DNA from: Raffaelea ambrosiae
Lineage: Eukaryota > Ascomycota > Sordariomycetes > Ophiostomatales > Ophiostomataceae
NCBI GenBank assembly: GCA_002778195.1
Contig: PCDI01000011.1
Coordinates: forward strand, 178,362-242,361
Direction of reading: 5' to 3'
DNA length: 64,000 bases
The notes beneath the pieces were generated by a model, which was not told the origin of the DNA, made no database searches, and saw only the letters and a list, made by a program, of their open reading frames with translations. Shown in pieces: positions 35,999 to 47,698 of the stretch; position 1 is the stretch's first letter, and every line of letters begins with the position of its first letter. The position numbers were made by a program, and so were the translations under genes.

Positions 35999-38900
35999 AT
36001 GCGTTTGGCTTGGTATGCCGGGGTACGTGATGGGGCGGCGAACAAGGCCACCAGCCTTCCCGCGACCTGCAGGGGCTGCCTGCATCGCAGCTTCTTGGAG
36101 GGGCCATTTTTGCTGACTTGTGTGTTTTCTGCAGGCCTCAACGGCTCTGGCCGGGTCCGTGGTGGTGTCTGCCTTCCACCAGCGCGCCAACTTCTACTCA
36201 GCCATGGTGTATCTGTTCCAGAGCAATCTGTGCATGATTGTGAGTTGTTCGCCCCTCTCCCCTTCTCTCCGTGCTTTCATATCCTGCTCAGTTTTCTTTT
36301 TTTTTTGCTAGTCTCTCTTGCAGAATCAATCTGCCCCCTCCTCCCCCTCCCCCTCTCTCCCTCTCGCCCTGTGTAGAACAAGGCTGACAGTCCAACTCCC
36401 TTTGTGCAGATCCTCGTCAACTTGACCATCCTCGTCTACTCCTCCTTCGTATACGCGCTCCAACGAATATGCTTTGGCCAGCTGCGGGCCGTCGAGGTCG
36501 AGCAGCTGTACGAGAAGGCCTGGTTCGCCGTGACCGAGACCTGCCTTGCCATGACTATCTTTCGTGAAGAGGTGGGGGGCTTTTTCATTGTCATGTTCGT
36601 CGCGCTCCTGACCGGTAAGGTCTGGGGCTGGATCGGCGAAGGGCGCATCGAAGCTCTCGAGCAGCAGCCGCCGGCCAACCCGGGCCTCTTCCACACCCGG
36701 CTCATCGTGTCGCTGCTTCTCAGCTTGGCCTACGACCTGTGGCTCCTCCGCTTCGCCGCCCGGACGGTCATCATGCAAGCAAAGGCCGACATGATGGTCA
36801 TGTTCCTCTTCGAGTTCGCCGTGCTGTTCATCACGTCGTTCCACACCGCTATGCGCTATGTGATTGTGCTCTTGGACACCAGCATCATCAAGAAGCAGAC
36901 GCGCCGGCGCCTGCAGGAGAGGCGCCAGCAGGTCCGCGACGAGAGAGAAGAGATCTTGCGCCGCCGCGCCGAGGGCGAGCCGGACGACGGCGAGCCACTG
37001 CCGGACGAAGACGACATTGACGAAATGGACATTGAGGTGCCTGGCTGGGAAGCCAAGGGCCAGTACGTACTCGCTCTTGATCTATGGACAGGTAAGAATG
37101 ACCCAGACCCCTCCCCCAACACCCTATCTGCCTATCTGCGGGTGCTCCAGTCGGAGAAGAAAGCTGACAGTCGCGCGTTCGTCTCTTTCCTTTTTTTCTG
37201 TCTCCAGACTTCGTCAAGCTCTTCATTTATGCCGGCTTCTTTTTCGTCTTGTTAAAGTTCTTTGGACTGCCACTACATATCATCAGAGATCTGTTCATGA
37301 CGGTTCGTTCCTTTGTTAAGCGCCTCGGAGCACTCATGAAATACCGACAGGCTATACGGGACATGGACAAGTACGAGGACGCCACGGAAGAGGAACTCGC
37401 TCGGGAGAACATCTGCATCATCTGCCGGGAGGATATGCACGTCTGGAACCCCAACGACCCGTCCAGCATCGAGCGCATGCGGCCGAAGAAACTGCCCTGC
37501 CGCCACATTCTGCATCTGGGCTGTCTGAAGAGCTGGATGGAACGGCAGCAGGTGTGCCCAATGTGCCGGCGGTCTGTCGTGATCAACGACACGCCCCCTG
37601 CGCGAAGAAACGGGGAGGCCATGATGTTCCGCATGGGCCTCAATCTGCGTGGCGGGAACAATGGTGCGGCGGCAGCAGCGGGCGCTGGTGCTGGAGCTGG
37701 CGGTGGCGGGGCTCCGGGGGGCGTTAATGGAGCCCAGGACCAGCCAAACCCTCCTCCCGGTGACGGAGCAGCGCAGGCTGCTGCTGGTCCCGGCGCGAAT
37801 GGCAACAACAACGGGCAGCCACCGGCGGCGGCCGGCAACAACGGCGCAGGCGGAGGGGTGAGGATGCTCAACTTTGGTCCGTTCCGTCTGGGCTTTGCCC
37901 AGGGACCCCAGGACCTGCAGGAGATGGCGCAGCGTTTCGGCATACCTCCCGCATTCGCTGCCGGCATGCCCGGCATGCCGGGTGCCAACGGTGCCAACGG
38001 TGCCAACGGTGCCAACCCGGTCGATGGTCAAGCTGTCCCCGGCTTGGCGAACCCCGGAACGGCGGGAGGAGCGCCTGCGGGCACGCCAGACTCGTCGCCA
38101 GAGGCCATACTGGCTGACCTGGAGGCCATCCAGAGGCGCATCGAGCAGCACACCAATGCCCTGCAGCAGGCGGGCGTAGAGACCCAGTCGCTGCGGATGA
38201 TGGCCCAGGAATTGCAGCGCATGCGGCAGGCGCAGAGAAACGCTGCCTCTGTTTCGACCACGACCACAACCACCACTTTTGAGCAGCCACCAGCTTCGCC
38301 CGGTGCTGTTGGTGGGCCTCCGGGAACGACACCCTCCTCCCTACCGCAGACGCAAGCTCCCCTAGCACACGCACAGGCACAAGCACAGGCACCCGCACAG
38401 CCAGCGCCAGCGCCAATGCCAGGACAGGGTGGCCATCCCGCCATACACCACCAATTTGTCCACGGGCCGGCTCCGGTCTATGGCCAGCCTCCGACATTTG
38501 CCCAACCCCAGGGTCTGCCTTTTGGCTTCCAGAGGGCGCCGCAGCAGGGCTTTATGCCATCTGCCCAGCGGCCTGGCGCGCCCAGCATGCCCACTCGCTT
38601 GACTGCGGATCCGAATGCCCCCGGCATCCCTGCAGGCAGTCCCGAGCTGCCAGCGGGAGTACAGATCCCGCCAGGTTGGACCCTCATTCCACTCCACCGC
38701 GTGGACAACAGGGCGTCGACGGCAGCGCAGGCAACGACTTCGGTCCCCCAAGCGGCAACGACGGCAGCGGGCCTGTCTAGCCGAAACGACGGCTCTGAAT
38801 CATCGGTCAAGACCGAGATGGCCAAGACAGGGGCTGCAGCTGCAGCCCACTCGAGTGCACAGGGGCCGTCTGCTCGTACTCTGTCCGAATCAAACCCCCA

Positions 38901-39198
38901 CCAGGTCGAGACTCTACGACCGGAAGCTCCCAAGGCCACCAGTGAATCTGGGCCAGCACCGGAGGCGCCCGTTGTTTCTGAGCCTACGGGGGACGAACCC
39001 AAAGGAACCGAGAACACGTACAAGACCACCGTGGTCGATGCCGATGCCGATGTGGCCGCATCCAGTTCAGCTCCCAATTGGGGTGGCTCTGCTCAATGGC
39101 TTAACAGCACCCGCCATGGATCCGGTTCCAGCACGCAGGAAGAGGCGACGAGCGAGGATGAGACCGCCCCGCAAGGTGTTGATGGGGCCCATGCATAG
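35999..39198 (+). CDS. HRD1: ERAD RING-H2 ubiquitin ligase Hrd1
   Basis: Four exons: 35999-36022 (8 codons), 36135-36239, 36410-37091, 37208-39198. The total is 2802 nt (933 aa), in phase throughout. The N-terminal ~330 residues form a multi-pass membrane domain starting MRLAWYAG, then ALAGSVVVSAFHQRANFYSA, with hydrophobic spans up to FVKLFIYAGFFFVLLKFFGL. A charged cytosolic loop (about 215-265) lies between late spans. The RING-H2 finger spans about 340-390: CIICRED, LPCRHILHLGCLKSWM, CPMCRR, with all eight zinc ligands. An 18-residue insertion sits before the third Cys. The ~540-residue tail is low complexity (Gly/Ala/Asn/Pro/Gln), with four exact Gly-Ala-Asn repeats near 37981. Hrd1 is the membrane ligase and retrotranslocation channel of ER-associated degradation. 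The tail is much longer than in yeast (551 aa in all). Exon 1 is supported by exact phase and by the N-terminal consensus. Confidence 0.95.
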
Positions 39199-39930
39199 AC
39201 ACAGTCTCTGGATAAGAACGAGACAGCCGAGACTGGCAAGCACACGGACATGGATGGCATCGACACGAAGCAGAATGTACTGATATTTTGTCGCACAACC
39301 CCAGTATTTTGTATGTATAGAGAAGAACAAGTGGCTTGGGTGCCACTTTGTAGTAGTTTGTGCTACTGTTTGCTGTGGTAGCACAGAGATGGAGTTTCCA
39401 GGGCGTTTCTTGTTTTGTGCGTGTTGTTTCTTGCACTTGCCCAGTTGCTATCTCTTCTTTTTTGTTGCCCGTCAGCGTCTGTAGTTAGTCACGGAAGAAA
39501 AGATGAAGCGATGTGCGTTTTTGTGTTTTGCCTTTGGAGAAGCCGAGTATCATCCGTTCACACCACGCTCTATTACGCATGGACGCGGTTTGCTTGCTTC
39601 ATGGCCCACCGTTTCACCAGGAGACTCGTCCAAAGAAGACAAGGTATGGGAGAAGGAAAGAAAAGAAAATACACAGACAAGAGAGCTCGTAGAGACGACG
39701 AGGAGAGACATCATACGCACAATCATAGGAGAATTGACCCCCCCAAGTTTCAAACCATTCGCAAGTCTATAACCGAAGCCCACACCATGTGCTGTCCATA
39801 CCTCGGCCCTCCATCTCGGTGCGAGGCTAGAAAAAGTTGCTCACCGCGAGAGATCTATTCTCTCTCGCTCGCTCCCTCCCAGTCACACACACACACACAC
39901 ACACCCACCCTCCCTCCCTCCCTCTCATCA
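39199..39930. other. Convergent 3' flanks of HRD1 and the UCH gene
   Basis: No gene seen. It contains an (AC) run at about 39884-39904 and a (CCCT)n stretch next to the UCH stop codon. Confidence 0.6.
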
Positions 39931-41276
39931 CTACTGCTCCTCCACGTGCACGTCCTTGCCCAGCGGCACCCCGCGGCGCTGCTTCTCCCGGACGCGCCGC
40001 TGGATCCGCGCCGTGGCGTCGGCAATCCAGCTGTCGTACGCGCTCTTGCTGCTGCTGCTGCTGCTGCTGTTGTTAGATGGGTCCTCTCTGAGCTTGCTCT
40101 CGACCACGCCCTCGAGCACCTCGTGCGCAAAGCCGACAAAGTTGTGCCGCCGCAGCGCGTTCTCAAACTGCCAGTCGCGGCGCTTGCGCGCCTCGCGCGC
40201 CAGCAGCGCCGTGTCGCCGCGCGCGCGCGCCTGCAGCCGGCGGTCGCGGACGGCGGCCAGGAGGTTGAAGTGGATCTCGTCGGCGCCGTAGCGGGCGATG
40301 CGGCGCTGGAGGGCGGCGACGACCTGGGTGGCAAACGCGAGCGCGTCGTCGCTGGCCGCGGGGCAGGGCCCGTGGTCGATGGGCGCGGGCTGCAGGCCGT
40401 CGAGCTCGTAGAGGCGGCCCTGGACGGGGGTGTAGGCGATGAAGTGGTAGACGTCGTCGGCGTCGGCGGCGTCGGCGGCGGACCGCTGGGTCTCGTCGAC
40501 AAAGGGGCTGCTCTTGGCAAACGAGTTGTGCACGTCGCGGATGAGCGCGTCGTTGGAGAGCGCCTCGCCGCGCAGGTCGGGCGGCAGGGCCATGGCAAAG
40601 TCGCGGAAGTCGCGCAGGTGCTGGCCAATGTCGACCGCGTCGACCGCGTCGACCGCGTCGACGCCTTCTTCGTCTCCTCCTGCCCCCCCCGCCACCTGGT
40701 TCAGCAGCACCGACAGCAGCGCCTGGGTGCCGCAGGCGTTCTGGATGGTCTGGTGGGCGAAAAAGAGGCGCGCGGCGGCGTCGTGGTCGAAGCGGCCGTC
40801 GCGCGGCGCGTCGCCGTCGCCGACATAGGGCGCGTTGGTCGGGAACTTGAACAGAAAGATGACCCCGTAGACCGGCTGCAGCTCGGCCAGCGACTCCGCG
40901 TCGAGCGACAGCAGCTCCTCAAACTGCACGTCCTTGACGCCGAGGCTCTCGAGCAGATACGTAAAGACGCCCTGGGGGGGGGGGGGCAATGTGTTAGTTT
41001 CTTTCTTTCCCATGTGTCCGCGGCTCATTCGAAGAACACCGTCTCTCTCTCTCGCTCTCTCATCTCTGTCATCTCATCTGGAAAGGCTTACCGCATCGGA
41101 CTCGACTGAAGCAAACGGGCACAAGGGGGAAAAAAAAGAAAAAAAATTCGACGTCAGCTCCTCTCCCAGCTCACAAAAAACTTTCATGCACGAGAGAGAC
41201 ACACACAGAGAGAGTTCCATATGCTCCCCCCCTTCCTTTTCTAGGACAACTCACTCGTATTCCACCCGCCACTCAT
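39931..41276 (-). CDS. UCH37/UCHL5-like ubiquitin C-terminal hydrolase
   Basis: Three exons on the minus strand: 41276-41255 (22 nt), 41105-41092 (14 nt), 40971-39931 (1041 nt). The total is 1077 nt (358 aa), in phase. The first two exons give MSGGWNTIESDA, which joins GVFTYLLESLGV, exactly the peptidase C12 N-terminus. The catalytic triad is visible: Cys in QNACGTQALLSVLLN (about 92), His in DVYHFIAYTP (about 187) and Asp in ELDGLQPAPIDHG (about 202). The oxyanion Gln lies upstream, and a UCH37-type C-terminal extension holds KSAYDSWIADA. Such enzymes trim ubiquitin chains and in many eukaryotes associate with the proteasome or with chromatin remodellers; the partner here is unknown. Oddities: a triple DAV repeat from a GTCGAC-containing tandem (40636-40660), and a Ser run near the C-terminus. 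The intron before exon 3 ends in 13 C then AG. Confidence 0.93.
41092..41105 (-). other. 14-nt microexon of the UCH gene
   Basis: Flanked by CAG acceptor (41106-41108 on plus as CTG) and GTAAGC donor (41086-41091 on plus as GCTTAC). It codes for the residues IESDA across two junctions. Without it the first exon (22 nt) and the third do not join in frame or restore the family N-terminus, so both frame and homology require it. Confidence 0.85.
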
Positions 41277-42009
41277 CGTCGCCACAAAGACGTCAAGACT
41301 TTGACGATGGCTCTCTGGGTTTTCAGCAGTTGACGCTCATCCGGTGCAGTTTTGAAGCTTAGAAATGCAACGAAACAATAGAAGCTCGTAAAAATGGGCG
41401 GAAAATCATCCGTGTTTGCACACAGACACACACACAAATACACACTCACAGACACAAAAGGTTCGGCGTTGTGCAGGGAAACGGGCCAGTGTCACTCGTC
41501 GTCGTCAGTCAGCTCTGTGTGTGCGAGCATCGAGACAGCTCTTCGTATCTCCATCTATCTATCTACTCCGTATGCAGGCAGGGTCACCGCTTTCAGAGAG
41601 TAACAGACAGACCCACTTGCGGGGGAAAGAGAGCATAAAAGTGGGGCCCGCTTCAGGGCACAGCAAAATCGCTTTGTAAATTGGGTAAAAGAGCATTCTT
41701 CGGTCGATCATTAATCCACAACACCCTTCTCTTTGTCGCCGTCCCGCCAACGACATACAAACGATCATCTTTTCTGAAATTACATAACAGACCTCCCGTT
41801 TTCCCCAGATTCCAGTCAAAGCTAAAGGCCCAAGTCCAGTCCTAGATCCTCCGCATCATTTCCCGTCCCTTGTTTGTGTCTTGCACTCACGGGCAGTAGA
41901 TCTCCAACGCAAAAATCGAAAGAAAAATAAATAAAAATAAACGAAAAATAAAAACCTCCGTTTGCCAAAGCACAAAACAAATTGCCTTCCTGTCTGGTCT
42001 GTTGTACGC
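41277..42009. other. Intergenic: UCH promoter and AzgA 3' flank
   Basis: Contains a CA-rich stretch (41415-41455) and A-rich repeats at 41915-41955 near the AzgA stop codon. No coding exon seen. Confidence 0.6.
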
Positions 42010-44427
42010 CTATTGCTGTAGGTGGCTGGCGACCATCGCCTTGGGCGGCGTGGCCAGAGATGACGTCGTGCGGGAGTCCTTCTCTACAGCCGAAACGGAT
42101 GACGGGCTCCGCATCTCTTGCAATGATGTGGCATTGTGCCCGATCTCCACGTCCCGCGAGAACACGAATTCGTCATCCTCTCCACGAAGGCTTTCCTTGT
42201 CCCCCCAGACCGAGCTTCTGGAGAACAGCCGAAAGGCAGCTGGCTTTTTGCCGGCGGGCTTCCATGTCCAGTACTCTTTGAGGTCGTACTCGCGTGGCTC
42301 GATTCTGCCTCGAGTGAGGCGGATGACAACCCAAATCAGACTGTTGAGGGTGATATACACAAACAGGCCCCTGTAGGAAAGGAAGATCGTGTCAGTGTAT
42401 ACCAGCCAGGACTCTCCGACAATGTACATGCACTCACGCCATCAAACCGTATGCGACACTGAAGCTGAACGGCATAAACACAATAGTGATGAACGAGGGA
42501 ATCGCGTCGCCAATGTAGTTCCAGTTGATAAATGCCACTTGCCGGATCATGAGGCAGCCAACCTGTGGTATACACTGTCAGTGTATTTCAACAAAAGTGT
42601 GGTTACGAGTTTGCGGATTGTCCCTTTTTACGGTTGACAACATACCAAGACCAGCGTCGCACCAGTCGCCCACGGAGGGATTGATGCAAAAATGGGTGCG
42701 AAGAACACAGACACGATAAAACAAAGCCCAGTGACCATGGCTGTGAGACCGGTCCGTCCCCCCTCCGCGATGCCCGCGCCGCTTTCAATAAATGCCGTCG
42801 ATGGAGAGCACCCAAAGACAGATCCAATGGAGATGAACATGGCATCCGTGCAGTATGCAAGCGTGGACCGTGGAAAGTCGCCATCGGGTCCGGTCTTGCC
42901 ACTGAAGCGAGCCATCGAGTACAGGGTCGCAGTGCAATCGATGATGTCGACATAGAGGAACGTGATCAGAGCAATGGCAAAGTGTGCACCATTAGTGCCA
43001 CTCAGATCCCACTCTTGGACAGCCAGGGTATGCTTGATCGGTGTGAAGGCAATCACCTTTTTGAAAAACTCCCATTTTTCGTTCCCATCATCCGTGTGTG
43101 GAAAGAAAGAGATGGACGTGTCCCGTCTGTTATATGGAGAAAATTGTCAGCTCCTTCTAAGAAAGAACAAAAGAACAGGAGAGGACAATTCCTACGGCCA
43201 AGAGATCACGGTGGCTATGGCGATGCCGATGATGATGGCAGCCTTGACACGGAAAGCCATGAGCACCGCTGTCAAAATACCCGCCCCAATTCCAACCCAC
43301 ATCTGTTTGAGAAGAAATCAACGTCAGCCCCTGTTTTGGTGTTTTGTACACGCATCCAAAAAAACTGCCATGGCATACCTTCGGGCTTGTCATGACACTG
43401 GACGGACACGTCCCATCCGGGCTAAGGAGCTCCTGGGGGCAGCCAGCGATGCTGAGGGGTGTCGAAGTGCCTCCGGAAGAGACGATGCCAATTCCAGTAG
43501 AATATGAGAGGCCGCTGAGAGCAAGAAACATGCCGATACCGACTCCGCTGGCCGTCTTGAGTGTTCCCGGTATGATTTTGATGAGCCACTGGCGCATTCC
43601 GGTGAGAGCTAGGAACAGAAAGATGAAGCCTTCCACAAAGACAGCCGTAAGTGCGATGCGATATGGAACGGGGCCGCTGCCGTTCGTGCCAACGACTTGG
43701 TAGGTGAAGTAGGCATTCAGACCCATGCCAGGTCTGAAACAGTCAGCACTCTTGCACGGTTTGGTTTGATTCGAATGCAATGAGAGAGAGAAACGTACGC
43801 CAAGGAGACCGGCATGTTGGTCATAAAACCAAAGGATATGGAAGCCAGGCCTGAGATGACAGCCGTCGCAGTGATGAAGTCTCGATGAAGTTCTGGGGAA
43901 TCAATGTCAGTATGATGGCCAGTACGCGGTGTCCCAAGCACATTCTTTACCAGTCATGCAAGTGTTGTAGTCTGGGTGTGTACAGGGTCCGGTGCCATCG
44001 CTGTCGCAGATGCATGTTCCGCCCGTTTCTTTCAGAATGCTAGCCTAGCGAGATTGTCAGGGCCATGACGATATAGGCGGGTGTTAGAAATGCTTAGCAC
44101 AGCAGGCACATACATTGACAGCGATAATGTATGCCATCGTCGCAAATGTGGTCAGTCCAGCGCGAATCTCAGTAGCAAAGTTGGCCTGCCGATTTTCGTC
44201 GGGCTGGTGGGGAGATCAAAACAACCGTCAGTCAGATCTCCTTAGTTCGTGCTATGACTGCACCCCAGACTGGATATTCTCAAGCATACATGACCACAGC
44301 CTCGAAGGCGGAAGATCCGTCCAAACGTCGACTGATTGATGGCTTCATTGGCATTCAGCAAGCAGACTCTCGCGCCGTCGTACCACTGCTTGGCGACACC
44401 CCTGCCGGGGAAACTGCCAAGAACCAT
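42010..44427 (-). CDS. AzgA-like purine (hypoxanthine/adenine/guanine) transporter
   Basis: Nine exons on the minus strand: 44427-44290, 44203-44114, 44044-43951, 43892-43799, 43733-43379, 43302-43196, 43126-42646, 42562-42438, 42370-42010. The total is 1845 nt (614 aa), all joins in phase. Family signatures: STFGRIFRL near the start, ATEIRAGLTTFATMAYIIAV, NASIL, SFGFMTNMPVSLAPGMGLNA, GVGIGMFLALSGL, FLYVDIIDCTATLYSMAR, and GCSPSTAFIESGAGIAEGGR. These belong to the AzgA branch of the xanthine/uracil permease superfamily, proton-coupled plasma-membrane symporters that take up purines. Membrane segments continue to VGCLMIRQVAF and LFVYITLNSLIWVV, followed by a long hydrophilic cytosolic tail. 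It is intron-rich but intact. Substrate range is inferred from the family. The 46-residue first exon before the conserved core is the least certain part. Confidence 0.93.
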
Positions 44428-45538
44428 GTTGATCTTCGACGGGGTGGGCTCGGTATATTGAAAACAAAATAAAGAGTGTCTGGAGGGAAATATTGCTGCT
44501 TGGTTGGACTTGATGGGTTGCAGAAACGGTAAAGTTAAACGAGCGCCGACATGTCACTGTGGTGTTTTCCTGAAGAGACACAGCCGTGAGAAGGAGGTGA
44601 TATACTGCAGTTGACTGGTGGTCTTGTCAGCAGCGGCGGGTGTGCTTCTCAGCTCAGGTCAATGAAGGAGGCAAAAAGATGGCGTTTTTTGCAGAGAGGA
44701 GTTAGTTCCTAATAGCTGCAGTAATTTCTGAGTTTGTGTAGTTTTTGAGTTGTGTAGTACCTGATTATGTTCTTATGTTCATCTTGAGCTACGGCAGGTT
44801 CAGGAAATAATACACAAGAGGAAGGAACGACCTGCGAGATGCCGGTCCCCTCCGGAAAAGGAAGGAGCAGCGTCAGTAAGTGAGCTGCTGTTGTTTGCTG
44901 CCAGTTGCCAGATTTCAAAAGCCAACGTTGTCATACATCAATTCCTCCACCTACCAGTCCTTGTCCACACTTCCCCCATTTTCATACGCTCTATGGCTTT
45001 CTCATGATTTGAAATCTCAACAGTCAGATAACAGAGCTCCGTGGCCTCCACATACGTCCTCAAAAGATGTGATCAAGATCCCCACGCGTCGGCGTACCCT
45101 TTCTCTGTTATTGGTCGAGCTGAATCACTCTGTACAACGCCTTTGTTCACAATTCCATGACGGTGCATGCAGTGCGCAGGACAATCGGCTGACGGTATAA
45201 TACGTGTTGCATGGTAGCCACACAATGGCCTCCGGAGACAATGGCCTGTGGTAGCACGTATTAGCAAACCCATTGTAAGTGGCAAGCGGCTGAGTCTGGT
45301 CTTCTAGAAATGGTCCCATCAATAGTGCGGCCAGTAAATGCTTAGTCGTCCGGCTATCCAAGTTCCCCCCCTTCCCTGGCAGCTTTCTATTCGAAGTTCC
45401 TCATGTCGTGGAACTGGCCCGTAAATCGTACCCGTAATGCAATATTTAAATTCCACCACAGGGCCGACTGCTGTTGTTGTGAGACAGATTATGCAAGTCC
45501 GAATACTCTGCATAGAGGGCGCCAACTATTGGCGTACC
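44428..45538. other. Intergenic: AzgA upstream region
   Basis: No convincing exon. Repeated words TTTGTGTAGTTTTTGAGTT and the CAGTT-type stretch near 44600-44760 are unremarkable. Low-complexity content is low compared with the large gene-poor blocks. Confidence 0.5.
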
Positions 45539-46103
45539 CTAGAGAATGTCTCGGGAGGCAGAGTTGCGCAGGGAAGACAAGACTGTGGACGGTTGACTAA
45601 CCAGACTTTTTTCTAATACCAGTCGTTTGCGGAGTTGATCTTGATCCTGTCCTTGTAGCCCCTTGCCTGCCTCCCCTGTGAACTGCAGAAGTTGGTAGTC
45701 AACCTGGGACACCAACAGCCCCAACACATTCCCTGCTTTGTGTGGCTCGGTGGACAGATGATATAAATATCGAGACTGAGCTAGCATGCCGTGATCGAGA
45801 CATGTGCCAGATTGTGATATGCAGTTTGTGGGAGAACCTTCGGAGCTTGTACTGCGCACGACCACGAGCCGTGTAGCACTGGACTCGGCCATGCGTGCAT
45901 TTTCTTTCTCAAGATGTGGTTGCAAAACGTACTCAACACGGGAAACTTGCCGTCGTCCTTTGAAGGCGGATGGAGTAAAGTTGGGCGGAATTTGCCTTCT
46001 CATAGCAGCTCTAAGACGGAATTTCCAGTATGACAGGCCCGAATGCCATGTGCACTCTCGCTGCCACTTGATATCACCTGTGGGAATCGACAGGGTAAGA
46101 ATA
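45539..46103 (-). CDS. Possible arrestin-like gene fragment
   Basis: A frame on the minus strand stays open from about 46103 (after a CCCACAG acceptor-like site) to a TAG at 45539-45541, about 188 codons. Composition is protein-like. One segment, RQIPPNFTPSAFKG followed by SRVEYVLQPHLEK, matches the arrestin-N pattern in which a PP[ST/N]F is followed by [VI]xYxLxA. SSATRLVVVRS and a later SQVDYQLLQFTG fit the inter-domain and C-domain strands. The upstream exons that should hold the first strands are not clear: a frame with PFSLRVHGE near 46330-46205 could be one. It may be a multi-exon gene I have not fully resolved, or a degraded copy. Alpha-arrestins adapt ubiquitin ligases to plasma-membrane transporters, which would suit the purine permease next door, but this is speculative. 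Confidence 0.35.
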
Positions 46104-47698
46104 TTGGAGGTTTCCGTGTAACATCCTAGGGGACACAGCCAATACGACCAACACAGCCAGCAAAATACGGTGTGGCAAGGCATCCCCAGCAGACCAGAAG
46201 AGACTTCCATACCATGAGACAAAGGCGTGTGGCCGGGGACGTCCCCGACGAGCTTCCGCCAATAATCTTGTTCGTATTATCAGACATCGGCACTTCTCCA
46301 TGGACACGGAGAGAGAATGGGCCTGGCGAGTGTCTGGCAAGTTTCCGATATCACGGGCATGGTGAAGGTGAATTCACCTTGGTCTGGGGGAGACAAAAGA
46401 CATTCGACAGGTGCCATCCTCGCATCCGGTGACGTAGGCTGTGAAGGGGAGGGTGTAGGGGACCCCGGCAGGAGCACAGATGCCAAACAGGATATGTGCA
46501 ATGCAAGGGAGGTGGGCGGAGGGCAAGCATAAGAAAGAACGAAATATTGCAAAGGCGGCCACTTTTGCGCGGCTGAATTTCTGCCAATCCTATGACGAGG
46601 CGCCTGTTGGGAGAAGATCAAGGAAGGAAGGAGCGATCTGGCTCGTTCCTTCCCCCCCTTTTGTAAACAATCCACTTGTTCCGCCTCGAAAAGGCCAACA
46701 GGCGTGTCTTTATTTAGCCTCAACAAACAACATCGCCCTCATCCTAGTCTTTTCTCTCTTCGTCCTCTGACCTGCATGCTTCTCCCGCCTTTTGGTCTCT
46801 GTTCTTTGGAATCGTTTAAGACGGCCAACGCCCTTGTAACCACTAGCACTGTACCATCTGTACCATACCTTGGACATCAAATCTCACCTCGTTTTCACAT
46901 CCACTTCACCTCCTCTTCACGGCAGTTTGACAGCCCCAGATAGCTCGCCAATTTCCTTCTTTCCTTTTGCCTGCGCTTCTTCTTTCTTCTGCAGATTTTC
47001 TGCACCACCCTGCATCTCTCCCTTCCTATAACCACAGGTGGCCCTCCCGCCCTCTTCCGCTCCTTGGCCTTGCATTTCCCGACCTATTTTTTGATCCATC
47101 ATCTTGGCGGCATCTCGTCGAATCTGCGTTGCAATTTCTGGAACAGATAAACAAACACCATTGACTTGGATCTGGTTCTTTTTACACTGATGTCTATTTG
47201 GATGCGGCCTCGGCCTCGCGCATCATCGATCTATCCCTCGACTCTTGAGAACGTTACACCTTTTGTTCCTTGCACGCGTCTCAGCGTCGCTTTGGTCATA
47301 TCTCACGTCCGTCAATGTTGGTATCAGGCCAAATCAAATCTGCTGTGCTCTGTGGATGCTCGCTAACTCTATACAAGCTGGGCCAGGGTTGCCACAGCTC
47401 AACTGGGTTCGAGCCCATGGATAGGAGAGGTCTGACGAGCTGACAACACAAGTCCACACCCTAATATCGTACACCTGGATTTCAGAGCAACATGTGCACA
47501 CTTTGAAACTTGTTTTTTTCGTCCTTCTCTCTTCCATAATTTGAGCATCTTGCGCGTCTTGCGTTTTGGCAAGCCAACGACCAATCATCGATCTTTGGTA
47601 TCACTTTCCTTTACACACACTTGGCCAACTCTACATCGTGAGCAACGAAGCAAGCCATAAGAACCAGGAGTAACAACAAACCCACAAACACAGCAGTT
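46104..47698. other. Intergenic: upstream of the methyltransferase-like gene
   Basis: May include 5' exons of the arrestin-like fragment (46205-46440). The part 46700-47698 is rich in short pyrimidine tracts on plus, typical of a fungal promoter and leader for the gene starting at 47699. A GGGTTCGAGCCC word at 47403-47414 resembles a tRNA B box, but no tRNA can be folded around it. Confidence 0.45.

Noticed and set aside
39415..41109. A plus-strand frame of 564 codons across the UCH gene
   Set aside because: It is the antisense shadow of the GC-rich UCH exon; the minus strand carries a full catalytic triad.
47380..47440. tRNA-like B box GGGTTCGAGCCC
   Set aside because: No matching A box or acceptor and anticodon stems can be paired around it.
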